From contig NZ_CP151636.1 in NCBI RefSeq assembly GCF_038397745.1, positions 682,001 through 746,000 on the forward strand: a stretch of 64,000 bases of DNA, written 5' to 3'. Under the pieces are notes generated by a model that was not told the origin of the DNA, did not search any database, and worked only from the letters and a program-made list of their open reading frames with translations. This document shows, piece by piece, positions 25,813-34,040 of this stretch. The stretch comes from Microbacterium sp. LWH11-1.2. Its GTDB lineage: Bacteria; Actinomycetota; Actinomycetes; Actinomycetales; Microbacteriaceae. Position 1 is the first letter of the stretch. Every line of letters starts with the position of its first letter. The position numbers and the translations under genes are program-made.

Positions 25813-26568
25813 ATGACGATCACCGCCGCCGCAGACGGCTCCGCCCTGGGCAATCCCGGCCCCAACGGGTGGGCCTGGTACATCGACGACGACAACTGGG
25901 CGGCCGGCGGATCACCGCACGGCACGAACAATCAGGGCGAGCTGCAGGCGGTGCTCGAACTGCTGAAGGCGACGGCCGGCACCGACGAGAAGCTGCACAT
26001 CTGGTGCGACAGCCGGTACGTGATCGACTCGGTGACGAAGTGGATGCCCGGGTGGAAGCGCAAGGGATGGCGCAAGTCCGACGGCGGACCCGTCCTCAAC
26101 CGCGACCTCCTCGAGGGCATCGACGAGGCCATGCGCGGACGCGACGTGCAGTTCTCCTGGGTGAAGGGGCACGCGGGCGACGACCTCAACGAGGCCGCCG
26201 ACGAGCGGGCGAACGCCGCGGCGACAGCGTACAAGAACAAGCAGGAGCCGCGCCGTGGCCCGGGCTTCACCCGCGGATCGGATGCCGGGGCCGCCGTCGC
26301 CGCCTCCGCGCCGATCGCGGCGAGCGCCGTCCCCGCGGCTGCGCCTGCTGCCGCCCCGGCACCCGCTGCCGCGCCGGCGAGGTCCGAGCCGGCGACGGCC
26401 GAGCCGCTGTGGGCAGAGGCATCCGATCTGCTCGACGGCCTCGATGCGCCGGTCGACGACCCGATCGAGGTGCGCCTCGCACTGTCCGGTGACGAGCACG
26501 CGCGCCTGCGCGATCGCGCCGAGGCACAGGGCGTCTCGCTCGAAGAGGCCCTCCGCCGCCTCATCTGA
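25813..26568 (+). CDS. rnhA: Ribonuclease HI with C-terminal extension
   Basis: 251 residues against about 150 for plain RNase HI. Catalytic residues are present: D8 (ADGSALGNPGPNGW), E43 (NQGELQAV), D66 (WCDSRYVID), D130 (EAADERAN), and the H120 loop (WVKGHAGDDLNE). The enzyme cuts RNA in RNA-DNA hybrids. After about residue 145 comes an Ala/Pro-rich linker, then residues 218-251 (IEVRLALSGDEHARLRDRAE, GVSLEEALRRLI), which resemble a ribbon-helix-helix unit. The canonical basic handle of E. coli RNase HI is reduced, so the extra domain may replace it in substrate binding; this is inference. Confidence 0.88.
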   Translation: MTITAAADGSALGNPGPNGWAWYIDDDNWAAGGSPHGTNNQGELQAVLELLKATAGTDEKLHIWCDSRYVIDSVTKWMPGWKRKGWRKSDGGPVLNRDLLEGIDEAMRGRDVQFSWVKGHAGDDLNEAADERANAAATAYKNKQEPRRGPGFTRGSDAGAAVAASAPIAASAVPAAAPAAAPAPAAAPARSEPATAEPLWAEASDLLDGLDAPVDDPIEVRLALSGDEHARLRDRAEAQGVSLEEALRRLI

Positions 26569-26598
26569 CCAGCGGATGCCGCGGCGTACACTCGCACC

Positions 26599-26988
26599 AT
26601 GTCGACTCCCGCTCGCACCATCGGCCGCATCTTCCTGGGTTCCTCGCTCGTCTTCGCCGGGGTCTCGCACCTCACGGTCGCTCGTGAGGAGTTCCAGGCG
26701 CAGGTGCCGGAGTCGCTGCCGCTCGATCCCGATGTGACCGTGGTGGCCTCGGGGGTCGTCGAGATCGCGCTGGGCTCGGCGCTCCTGCTCGCGCGCCGCC
26801 GCCGCGGCCTGGTCGGCGTCATCGCGGCCCTGTTCTTCGTCGCCGTGTTCCCGGGCAACCTCGCGCAGTGGATGCATCACCGCGACGGCTTCGGGCTCGA
26901 CACCGAGATGAAGCGCTTCGTGCGTCTGTTCTTCCAGCCTGTGCTCGTCGCGCTGGCCCTCTGGTCGACGCGCAGCCCGCGACGCTGA
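26599..26988 (+). CDS. DoxX-family membrane protein
   Basis: 129 residues with about four membrane segments, starting RTIGRIFLGSSLVFAGVSHLTVAREEF, the usual N-terminus of DoxX-like proteins, and later VASGVVEIALGSALLLARRRRGLVGVIAALFFVAVFPGNLAQW. DoxX proteins are small quinol-linked or redox-associated membrane proteins of mostly unknown role. Nothing in the context points to a partner. The stop lies in the first unit of a three-copy 18-bp tandem repeat. Confidence 0.75.
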   Translation: MSTPARTIGRIFLGSSLVFAGVSHLTVAREEFQAQVPESLPLDPDVTVVASGVVEIALGSALLLARRRRGLVGVIAALFFVAVFPGNLAQWMHHRDGFGLDTEMKRFVRLFFQPVLVALALWSTRSPRR

Positions 26989-27026
26989 CTCAGCTCTCGA
27001 CGCTGACGCGGCTCTCGTCGCTGACG
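26973..27026. repeat. Three tandem 18-bp units across the DoxX stop
   Basis: Units at 26973-26990, 26991-27008 and 27009-27026 share the frame CAGCTCTCGACGCTGACG with few changes. The DoxX stop is in unit one, so units two and three are 3' non-coding. Confidence 0.75.
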
Positions 27027-27055
27027 CGGCGACCTCACCGCGTGGAACCAGGCCG

Positions 27056-27118
27056 GCGCGCGGAATCAAGCCGTTTCACGACCGATCCGCCTGAACCCGC
27101 GTGATCGCCTGAACCGAC
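27056..27118. repeat. GC-rich hairpin repeat related to 59021-59067
   Basis: GCGCGCGGAATCA and, about 40 bases on, CGCGTGATCGCCTGA recur in the same order near 59.0 kb. Here the stem is less perfect. It lies in the gap before the Pr6Pr-type gene. Confidence 0.5.
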
Positions 27119-27184
27119 GTGGGTCAGCGAGGCCAGGGGTGCCGATCCGTAGACTCGGCTGATGGGAGAGAGGGTGACGCAGAG

Positions 27185-27898
27185 GTGAAGGCGCGCACCG
27201 TCTTCGGCCTGCTCCGTCTCGGCGCGGCGACCATCTGCCTCGTGGCGCTCATCCATCGACTGAGCTGGGGTCTGGCGTCGAACACCATCGCCAGTCAGAA
27301 CTTCTTCGCGTACCTCACCAACCAGTCGAACATCGCGTTCGTGGTGCTGCTGGCCGTCGCGGGCGTCATCGCGCTGCGTCGCCCGGCGGATCCGCGCTGG
27401 CTGACCGTCGCCCTCGCGCTCGTGCTCTCCTGGACGATCACCGCGGGGATCGTCTTCGCCGTGATGGTGTGGCAGGGCGGCGAGCGCGGCATCCGGATCG
27501 ACGTGCCATGGTCGGATCAGGTGCTGCACTTCTGGCTGCCGGCGTGCACGATCGCGGCGTGGGCACTCGCGCCGGGCCACCGCCGGGTGCCGTGGCGGGT
27601 GGTGCCGATCACCCTGGCCTATCCCCTCGTCTGGGGCGCGTTCACGCTGTGGCGGGGCCCGCTCATCGGCTGGTATCCGTACTACTTCCTCGACCCGCGC
27701 CAAGTGAGCGGCCCGCTGGAGTTCCTCACCTTCTCCGCGATCGCCCTCGCCGTCTTCGCCCTTGTGGCCACGGGGCTCGTGCTGATCAGTCGGATGCCGA
27801 CGCGCAGGCAGTGGCGTTCACCCGCGGCATCCGATGACGCGGAGATCGAACCCGCCGACCGCGCGGACACGCGCGAGTCCGTGGGTCAGGACGCGTAG
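27185..27898 (+). CDS. Pr6Pr-family integral membrane protein
   Basis: 237 residues, about six membrane spans. FFAYLTNQSNIAFVVLL near residue 38 and LVWGAFTLWRGPLIGWYPYYFLDP are the hallmark sequences of the Pr6Pr (F420-associated, FAR-17a-like) membrane family. I prefer the GTG at 27185 because the first helix begins just after it; no sequence before it looks coding. The function of the family is unknown. The last 13 bases overlap the 3' end of the convergent amine oxidase gene. Confidence 0.75.
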   Translation: MKARTVFGLLRLGAATICLVALIHRLSWGLASNTIASQNFFAYLTNQSNIAFVVLLAVAGVIALRRPADPRWLTVALALVLSWTITAGIVFAVMVWQGGERGIRIDVPWSDQVLHFWLPACTIAAWALAPGHRRVPWRVVPITLAYPLVWGAFTLWRGPLIGWYPYYFLDPRQVSGPLEFLTFSAIALAVFALVATGLVLISRMPTRRQWRSPAASDDAEIEPADRADTRESVGQDA

Positions 27899-29241
27899 AC
27901 GGCGAGCGACTCCATCGCCGACTCGAGAGCCTCGGTGTCATCGAGGTCGGCGAACTCCTCCGCCGCCGCGCCCCCGACGATCCCGACGAGGATGTTCTCG
28001 CCGGTCGCGGGTCGCAGGTTGATCCAGGTGCGGATGCCGACGTCGGCGCCCACGGTGTGCCAGATCGCCGCCTGCGAGTCCCAGAACGCCTCGTCGAAAC
28101 GCAGCCAGATGGTCTCGATGCGCCCCATCCCGAGGGCGCCGATCGCGGTGCGGTTGACGAACGGCAGCGGCGGATCGAACTCGAGGTCCTGCTCCTGCAG
28201 CACACCGAGCGGCACGGTGACGACCACGCGATCGAAGGACAGCGCCTCCCCCGTCCCGAGCCGCACGCTGACCCCGGAGTCGTCGTAGGCGAGCCTGCTG
28301 ATCGGGGAGGACAGGGAGACCTCGACACCGTCGAGTGCGTCTTCGACGAGCGGCGTGAGATCGTCGCGCGCGCCGGTGAGAGCAGCGGCCGGGAGGGCCG
28401 GCGGGAACCAGCTGGACAGCTGCGCGGCATCCGCTCCCGCCGTCGTCGCGAGCGCGGCGAGCAGGGCCGCGGTCGACGGATCCTCGGGATCGCCGCCCGC
28501 CTCGATCAGGGCGTCCGCGAGAGAGATGTCGGCCGGAGCCGCCTGCGCCGCGGTGATGGCGGCCTGCAGCGGCGCGCTGTCGACCGGCTCGATATCGCCC
28601 TCGGGTCCGTGCCATTGCGCGTCGGGGAGATCGACGACGCCGATCTCCCATGCCTCCATGCGCTGCCGCAGGTCTTCGTCTCCTTCGCCGAAGAGCCAGG
28701 CGCCGAGCTGCACGGGCATGGGCCAGGAGTCGTCGACGACCGAATGGACCCGGCCGCCGATGCGATCCCGCGCCTCGAAGACCGTGACCTGCATGTCGGC
28801 CGCCGCGAGGCGCGCCGCCACCGTGGCGCCCGCGAGCCCCGCGCCGATGACGGCGATCCGCTCGCCTGCCTCCGCCAGGTCTTCGACCTCATCCGCCGCC
28901 CGCGCACCTGAGCGGATCGCGCCGCGCATGGTGCCCGGTTCGTCGGCATCCGTGGCCTCGCCCGCGAAGAACACACGATCGACGACCGGACGGGCCAGCT
29001 GCGACCGGGTCTCGGCGAGCACGCCGACCGGGGTGAAGCTCACGGCGCCGTATGAGAAGGGGTCGGTCGTCCACGAGCTCCGCAGGCGATCGGCCGGCTC
29101 GGGGACACCCGGCTGCGGCTGCGGCTCGCGGGTCGGCGTCGGGCTCGCGGTCGGCTCCGGGTCGGGTGTGCACGACGCCAGCAGCACCGAGACGGCACCG
29201 ACTCCGGCGCCCATGAGCAGAGTGCGGCGCGTGATCCTCAT
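27886..29241 (-). CDS. Circularly permuted FAD amine oxidase, Tat-type lipoprotein
   Basis: 451 residues. The N-terminus RRTLLMGAGVGAVSVLLASC combines a twin-arginine motif and a lipobox (C24). A Pro/Thr linker follows. Residues 60-119 then carry the block that normally ends monoamine oxidases: FSYGAVSFTPVG, then DRVFFAGEATDADEPGTMRGAIRSGARAADEV. Only after it comes the FAD-binding start IAVIGAGLAGATVAARLAAADMQVTVFEARDRIGGRV (129-165). The substrate domain and the motif WINLRPATGENILVGIVGG follow, and the protein stops where the FSYGA block would usually begin. So the domain order is permuted at the sequence level. It would oxidise an amine at the outer membrane face; substrate unknown. Confidence 0.8.
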   Translation of the reverse strand: MRITRRTLLMGAGVGAVSVLLASCTPDPEPTASPTPTREPQPQPGVPEPADRLRSSWTTDPFSYGAVSFTPVGVLAETRSQLARPVVDRVFFAGEATDADEPGTMRGAIRSGARAADEVEDLAEAGERIAVIGAGLAGATVAARLAAADMQVTVFEARDRIGGRVHSVVDDSWPMPVQLGAWLFGEGDEDLRQRMEAWEIGVVDLPDAQWHGPEGDIEPVDSAPLQAAITAAQAAPADISLADALIEAGGDPEDPSTAALLAALATTAGADAAQLSSWFPPALPAAALTGARDDLTPLVEDALDGVEVSLSSPISRLAYDDSGVSVRLGTGEALSFDRVVVTVPLGVLQEQDLEFDPPLPFVNRTAIGALGMGRIETIWLRFDEAFWDSQAAIWHTVGADVGIRTWINLRPATGENILVGIVGGAAAEEFADLDDTEALESAMESLAVYAS

Positions 29242-29312
29242 CGTGTCGCCACTTTATCCCGCCCCGCTGGTGTGAGCGACAGCATCCGCCCGGGTCGTGC
29301 GCCGCGGTCCCC

Positions 29313-29397
29313 GTTCACAATTCAGCAAGAACGTCGCCCAGACAGCAGAAACCGGCCGATCCGCCGCGGATCGACCGGTTCTTGCTGAATTGTGAAC
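29313..29397. terminator. 85-bp perfect hairpin repeat, copy B
   Basis: GTTCACAATTCAGCAAGAAC (29313-29332) and its exact complement (29378-29397) form a 20-bp stem; inside it GATCCG and CGGATC form a second stem. It begins three bases after the SRPBCC stop, so it can terminate that unit. The left side belongs to the 33-bp repeat shared with 20122-20154. Confidence 0.8.
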
Positions 29398-29399
29398 GC

Positions 29400-30377
29400 T
29401 CAGACGGCGAGCAGCTCCTTCTCGAGTCGGGCGTACGACGCCTCCATGCCGTCGGCCATGCCGGTGGCGAGGATCATGTCGCGCGTCTCCTTGTCGGGGT
29501 ACTCGATGAAGAGCGTGATGAGGGTCGCGCCGTCCTCCTCGTACAGGTTGAGGTCGTTGAGCGTCTCGACCGGCATCCCGATCATCCGCTCGGTCTGCAC
29601 GGAGCGGCGCGGGGCGTCGACCAGGAGTGCCTCGCCCTCGAAGCCGAACGGCTGCCCCTCGGTGTCGCCGACCGGCGCCCACGAGGTGCGGTAGGTCTGA
29701 CCGACCTCGGTGGCGACGACGCACTCCGTCATCTCCCAGCCGTCGGGTCCGAGCAGCCACTGCTTCATGAGCTCCGGCTCGTTGTGCGCACGCCAGACGA
29801 GCTCGCGCGGACCCTCGACGAGGCGGGTGATGCGCACGTGCGTGTCGTCGAGCAGTTCGACGCTCGTGCCCTTGCCCTGCGCGTAGTCGCGGAGGTCCTG
29901 CAGCACGGCGTCGAGCTGCGACATCGCCATCTTGATGCCCTCGACCTGGCCCATCGAGACGACCTGCTCGATGGCCTCGACCGAGGCGAAGTGGCTCGTC
30001 GTCACCATGCGCGTGCCGTCGGCGGTGGGCTCGAAGGCGAACGTCATCCGCTGCGCGGGGAAGCCCTCCAGCGGCTTGCCGTCTTCGTCGACGAACGAGT
30101 CGAGCACCTCGAAGCGGTGCGGCGCCTCGATCGCGAGGAACTCCCACGATCCCGATGAACGTTCACCCCGGGGGCCGTTCATCGTGTAGACGGCGTGCCC
30201 GCCGACCGTGTGGTCCCAGGCGCTGAAGGTCGCCGGCCATCCGGGAGGGCCCCAGAAGCGCTCGAGCTGACGCGGGTCGCTGTAGGCGCTCCACACCCGG
30301 TCGACGGGAGCGGCGAAATCGGCCACGACCGTCATGGTCAGGTTCTCGGTGTCGGTGATGACGTCGGTGACAGGCAT
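29400..30377 (-). CDS. Double SRPBCC (AHSA1-like) domain protein
   Basis: 325 residues made of two START/AHSA1-type domains. The first has DFAAPVDRVWSAYSDPRQLERFWGPPGWPATF and GRxxYTMNGPRGE; the second VRITRLVEGPRELVWRAHNEPELMKQWLLGPDGWEM. These folds bind hydrophobic ligands. Single-domain homologs are commonly encoded next to ArsR regulators. It starts two bases after the ArsR stop, in the same transcript, and ends at a perfect hairpin. Ligand unknown. The fusion of two copies suggests an internal duplication. Confidence 0.85.
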   Translation of the reverse strand: MPVTDVITDTENLTMTVVADFAAPVDRVWSAYSDPRQLERFWGPPGWPATFSAWDHTVGGHAVYTMNGPRGERSSGSWEFLAIEAPHRFEVLDSFVDEDGKPLEGFPAQRMTFAFEPTADGTRMVTTSHFASVEAIEQVVSMGQVEGIKMAMSQLDAVLQDLRDYAQGKGTSVELLDDTHVRITRLVEGPRELVWRAHNEPELMKQWLLGPDGWEMTECVVATEVGQTYRTSWAPVGDTEGQPFGFEGEALLVDAPRRSVQTERMIGMPVETLNDLNLYEEDGATLITLFIEYPDKETRDMILATGMADGMEASYARLEKELLAV

Positions 30378-30379
30378 TG

Positions 30380-30766
30380 TCAGTCCTCTTCCTTGGTTTC
30401 GTTATCTTCTCGCTGGGTCCCTGAGCTTGTCGAAGGGCCGGCCAGCAGGTCGTCGAGTCGGGCGATGCGCGACCGCCACAGCTCTTCGTATCGGGCGAGG
30501 AGCGCCCTGGCGCGGGCGATCATCTCGGGGTTCGCGCGGACGAGCCGCTCGCGTCCCTCGGCGCGCTTGACGATGAGGTTCGCGGCTTCGAGCACGGCCA
30601 CATGCTTCTGCACCGCGGCGAACGACATCTCGTATTCGGAGGCGAGGGTCGAGACGGACTGCTCACGCTCGATCGTCCGACGCAGGATGTCGCGCCGGGT
30701 CGACGTCGCCAATGCGTGGAACACACGGTCGACCTCCGCTTCGCTCAGTTCTCTTTGTGCAACCAT
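30380..30766 (-). CDS. ArsR-family transcriptional regulator
   Basis: 128 residues. wHTH with RVFHALATSTRRDILRRTIEREQSVSTLASEYEMSFAAVQKHVAVLEAANLIVKRAEGRERLVRAN, without the metal-binding ELCVCDL motif, so it belongs to the non-metal ArsR group that pairs with SRPBCC proteins. The last residues (AGPSTSSGTQ, then an acidic tail) come from a copy of the dispersed repeat at 30413-30439, so the natural C-terminus has been extended. The operator at 30757-30776 covers the start codon, suggesting autorepression and perhaps a leaderless message, as no Shine-Dalgarno is seen. Confidence 0.85.
   Translation of the reverse strand: MVAQRELSEAEVDRVFHALATSTRRDILRRTIEREQSVSTLASEYEMSFAAVQKHVAVLEAANLIVKRAEGRERLVRANPEMIARARALLARYEELWRSRIARLDDLLAGPSTSSGTQREDNETKEED
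30413..30439. repeat. Dispersed-repeat copy in the 3' end of arsR
   Basis: CTGGGTCCCTGAGCTTGTCG followed by AAGGGCC; translated in the arsR frame as AGPSTSSGTQ. Confidence 0.85.
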
Positions 30767-30776
30767 TTGGTTGTAC
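30757..30776. promoter_or_regulatory. ArsR operator over the start codon
   Basis: CAACCA-TT-TGGTTG (30760-30773) is a perfect palindrome with further partial symmetry outward (GTG/TAC). It contains the ATG of the regulator gene. The half-site TGCAACC is shared with the operator of the second ArsR-SRPBCC module at 56456-56473. Confidence 0.75.
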
Positions 30777-30828
30777 GTTATGCCTGAGTGAAGGCGATGT
30801 CAAGAGGTCGGCGCAGAAAGACCCCGCG

Positions 30829-31521
30829 TCACCCCACCATGCCCTCCAGCCGATACCCCATCCCCGGCTCGGTGAGGATGTGGACCGGATGCGACGGATC
30901 GGCCTCGAGCTTCCTGCGGAGCTGCGACACGTAGAGCCGCAGGTAGCCCGTGTCCTCCGCGTGCTCGGTGCCCCAGATGCTCGTGAGCAGCGTCTTCCGG
31001 GTGACCAGCTTGCCCGGGTTGCGGATGAGGAGCTCGATCATCTGCCACTCGGTGGGCGTGAGGCGGATGTGCTCTTCACCCTCCGCTCCGGCGCGGACGA
31101 CGCTGTGCGCGGAGAGGGAGATGGTCACGTCCCCCAGGTGCGCGATCGGCGCCGTGGTGTCCTGCGGGACTCGCCGCGTCAGCGCCCGGATCCGCGCGAG
31201 CAGCTCCTGCACGGCGAACGGCTTCGTGATGTAGTCGTCGGCTCCGGCGTCGAGCGCCTCGACCTTGTCCGCGGCGCCCGCGCGTCCGGACACGACCAGG
31301 ATCGGCGCCTGCGACCATCCGCGGATGCCCTCGATCACCTCGATGCCGTCGAGCCGCGGCATGCCCAGGTCCAGGAGGAAGATGTCCGGCTGATGGTCGA
31401 TCCCGGCAGCGATCGCCTGCGCGCCGTCGGGGGCGGTGACGACCTCGTACCCCTTCGCGCTGAGGGTGATCCGCAGGGCGCGGACGATCTGGGGATCGTC
31501 GTCGGCGATCAGGATCTTCAT
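30829..31521 (-). CDS. kdpE: Response regulator of potassium transport
   Basis: 230 residues, OmpR/PhoB type. The receiver domain has the acidic pocket DDD (7-9), phosphoacceptor D51 (FLLDLGMP), and K in YITKPF. The winged HTH (about 130-225) contains TPTEWQMIELLIRNPGKLVTRKTLL and GYLRLYVSQLRRKLE. It is phosphorylated by KdpD and activates kdpFABC under low potassium. The stop-start overlap with kdpD (ATGA at 31518-31521) puts it at the end of the kdp row. Confidence 0.93.
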   Translation of the reverse strand: MKILIADDDPQIVRALRITLSAKGYEVVTAPDGAQAIAAGIDHQPDIFLLDLGMPRLDGIEVIEGIRGWSQAPILVVSGRAGAADKVEALDAGADDYITKPFAVQELLARIRALTRRVPQDTTAPIAHLGDVTISLSAHSVVRAGAEGEEHIRLTPTEWQMIELLIRNPGKLVTRKTLLTSIWGTEHAEDTGYLRLYVSQLRRKLEADPSHPVHILTEPGMGYRLEGMVG

Positions 31522-34040
31522 GGTGCGTCCTCCACGGTCTCGGATGCGGATGCGTCTGCCGGCGCGGTCGGCAGCGAGATGACCATCGTGAGTCCCCCGC
31601 CCGGCGAATCCTCGGGGATGAGCGTGCCGTGCATGGCCTCGACGAATCCGCGAGACAGGGCGAGCCCGAGTCCGAGACCGGTCGAGTTGTCGGTGTCGCC
31701 CAGGCGCTGGAAGGGCAGGAAGATGTCGTCCTTCTTCTCTGCGGGGACGCCCGGTCCGTGGTCGATGATCCTGATCTCGAGCTGACCGCCGAACGTGCTG
31801 GTGCTGATGTGCACCGGAGGTCCGTCCGGGTTGTACCGGTGGGCGTTGGCGAGCAGGTTCACGAGAACGCGCTGCAGCAGCACCGGGTCGGCGTGCGCGA
31901 GGGCGTCTCCGTGGTTCAGGGCCAGCGAGACGTCGGTGGGACCGAGGTGGAGTTCGTCGAGGGCGGGCGCGATGACCTCTGCAGGGTCGGTCGGCATGTC
32001 GGCGATCGACAGCACGCCCGTCTGCAGACGACTCACGTCGAGAAGATCGGTGACGAGCGTCGCGAGAGCCGTGAGGCTCTCATCCGCGGTCTCGAGGAGT
32101 TCCTGCTTGTCCGCGGTCGCGAGCTCGGGGCCGGCCGCGCGCAGGCCGCCCACCGCCGCGGATGCCGCCGCGAGAGGACGACGGAGGTCGTGGCTGAGCG
32201 CCGAGAGGAGCGCGCCGCGGACGCGATCGGATGCCGCGATCGGCTCGATCTGCTTCGCGGTGTGCTCGAGCTGCTGATGCTCGAGGGCCGCGGCGAGCTG
32301 CGCCGTCACGACCGCGAGGAGGCGCCGCTCGGATGCCGCGATGTCGGCGCCGTGCAGTTCGAGGACCGCATCGTCGCCGATCCGCACCTCGGTGTGGCGA
32401 TTGTCCGGGAGCGGTTCTCCGGCACGCGCGAGGACGTCCTCTCCCCGGACGAGACGGACGCCGGGCAGCTGGAACGCCTCGCGGGTGCGGTCGACGAGCG
32501 CCTGCACCGCGTTGTCTCCACGGAGCACGCTGCCCGCGATCGTCTGGATGAGCTCGGATTCGGCCGCCGATCGACGCGCGGCTCGGGTGTACCGGGCGGC
32601 ACGATCCACGATGAAGCTCACGAGGCTCGCGATGACCACGTACAGGCACAGCGCGAGCAGGTGATGCGGCTCGTGGATGTGGATCGTGAAGAGCGGTTCG
32701 ATGAAGAGGTAGTCGAGCGTCAGACCGGAGAGCACGGCGGCGAACAGCGCCGGCCAGATGCCTCCGACGAGAGCCACCACGACGACCAGGAGCTGGAAGC
32801 TCAGCACGTCGGTGGTGATCGACTCCGGACTCCGGAACACGCTGAGGAGCGCGGTGAGCAGCGGCCCGCCCAGGAGAGCGACGACGAGACCGAGGATCCG
32901 GCGCTTGCGGGTGAGCGCGCCCGTCAGCGGAGGAAGCGCGAAGCGTCGTCCGGCCGCGCCGTGGTTGACCATGTGCACGTCGATGTCGCCCGACTCCCGG
33001 ACCACCGTCGCGCCGATCCCCGGGCCGGTGAAGGCCGCGGCGAGGCGTCCGCGACGGCTGGCGCCGAGGACGAGCTGCGTCGCGTTCACGGAGCGGGCGA
33101 ACTCCACGAGCGAGGTCGGGATGTCGTCGCCGATGACCTGGTGATACGTGCCGTTGAGCTTCTCGACGAGCGTCCGCTGCTCCGCGAGGGCGACGGGGTT
33201 GCTCGACCGCAGACCGTCCTGGCTCGTCACATGCACGGCGAGCAGCTCGCCGCCGGCCGAGCGCGACGCGATGCGCGCCCCGCGCCGGAGCAGCGTCTCC
33301 CCCTCGATGCCGCCGGTGAGGGCGACGACGACGCGCTCGCGCGCCTCCCAGGTCGAGTCGATGCCCTGCTCCTGCCGGTAGCCCTTCAGTGCCTGGTCGA
33401 CCTCGTCGGCGAGCCAGATCAGGGCCAGCTCGCGGAGCGCCGTCAGGTTGCCGAGCCGGAAGTAGTTGGACAGCGCCGCGTCGATGCGCTCCGCCGGGTA
33501 GACGAACCCGCCGCTGAGGCGGTCGCGCAGCGCCTGCGGGGCCAGGTCGACGACCTCGATCTGATCCGCGCTGCGCAGGAAGCTGTCGGGCACCGTCTCG
33601 CGCTGGGGCACGCGCGTGATCTGCTCGACGACGTCGTTCAGGGATTCGATGTGCTGGATGTTCAGGGTCGAGATCACGCTGATGCCGGCATCGAGGAGGA
33701 CCTCGACATCCTGCCAGCGCTTCTCGTTCTCCGAACCCGTGGCGTTGGTGTGCGCCAGTTCGTCGACCAGCGCGATCTGGGGTCGGCGCGCCAGCACGGC
33801 GGCCAGATCCATCTCCTCGAGGTCGACCCCGCGGTGGGCGAATCGGGCGCGCGGCACCGCGGGTATCCCGTCGGTCATCGCGGCCGTCGCCGCACGTCCG
33901 TGCGTCTCGACGATCCCGATGACGACGTCCTTGCCCTCGGCCAGCAGGCGCCGACCCTCCTCGAGCATGGTGAAGGTCTTGCCGACGCCGGGGGCGGCGC
34001 CGAGCAGGACGCTGAGCCGCCCCCGTTTCGACATCGTCAT
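31518..34040 (-). CDS. kdpD: Potassium-sensing histidine kinase
   Basis: 840 residues. In order: KdpD sensor domain with Walker A GAAPGVGKT (14-22) and the VDELAHTNATGS block; a universal-stress-type domain (about 230-360); four membrane spans (DUF4118, about 385-480); a GAF-like part; dimerisation domain with the phosphorylated H617 in ALSHDLRRPLAA; and an ATPase domain with NLLANAHRYN, DHGPGVP and GLGLGLALS. It responds to potassium limitation and phosphorylates KdpE. It overlaps kdpC and kdpE by four bases each. Two in-frame ATGs (34040, 34034) are possible. Confidence 0.93.
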   Translation of the reverse strand: MTMSKRGRLSVLLGAAPGVGKTFTMLEEGRRLLAEGKDVVIGIVETHGRAATAAMTDGIPAVPRARFAHRGVDLEEMDLAAVLARRPQIALVDELAHTNATGSENEKRWQDVEVLLDAGISVISTLNIQHIESLNDVVEQITRVPQRETVPDSFLRSADQIEVVDLAPQALRDRLSGGFVYPAERIDAALSNYFRLGNLTALRELALIWLADEVDQALKGYRQEQGIDSTWEARERVVVALTGGIEGETLLRRGARIASRSAGGELLAVHVTSQDGLRSSNPVALAEQRTLVEKLNGTYHQVIGDDIPTSLVEFARSVNATQLVLGASRRGRLAAAFTGPGIGATVVRESGDIDVHMVNHGAAGRRFALPPLTGALTRKRRILGLVVALLGGPLLTALLSVFRSPESITTDVLSFQLLVVVVALVGGIWPALFAAVLSGLTLDYLFIEPLFTIHIHEPHHLLALCLYVVIASLVSFIVDRAARYTRAARRSAAESELIQTIAGSVLRGDNAVQALVDRTREAFQLPGVRLVRGEDVLARAGEPLPDNRHTEVRIGDDAVLELHGADIAASERRLLAVVTAQLAAALEHQQLEHTAKQIEPIAASDRVRGALLSALSHDLRRPLAAASAAVGGLRAAGPELATADKQELLETADESLTALATLVTDLLDVSRLQTGVLSIADMPTDPAEVIAPALDELHLGPTDVSLALNHGDALAHADPVLLQRVLVNLLANAHRYNPDGPPVHISTSTFGGQLEIRIIDHGPGVPAEKKDDIFLPFQRLGDTDNSTGLGLGLALSRGFVEAMHGTLIPEDSPGGGLTMVISLPTAPADASASETVEDAP

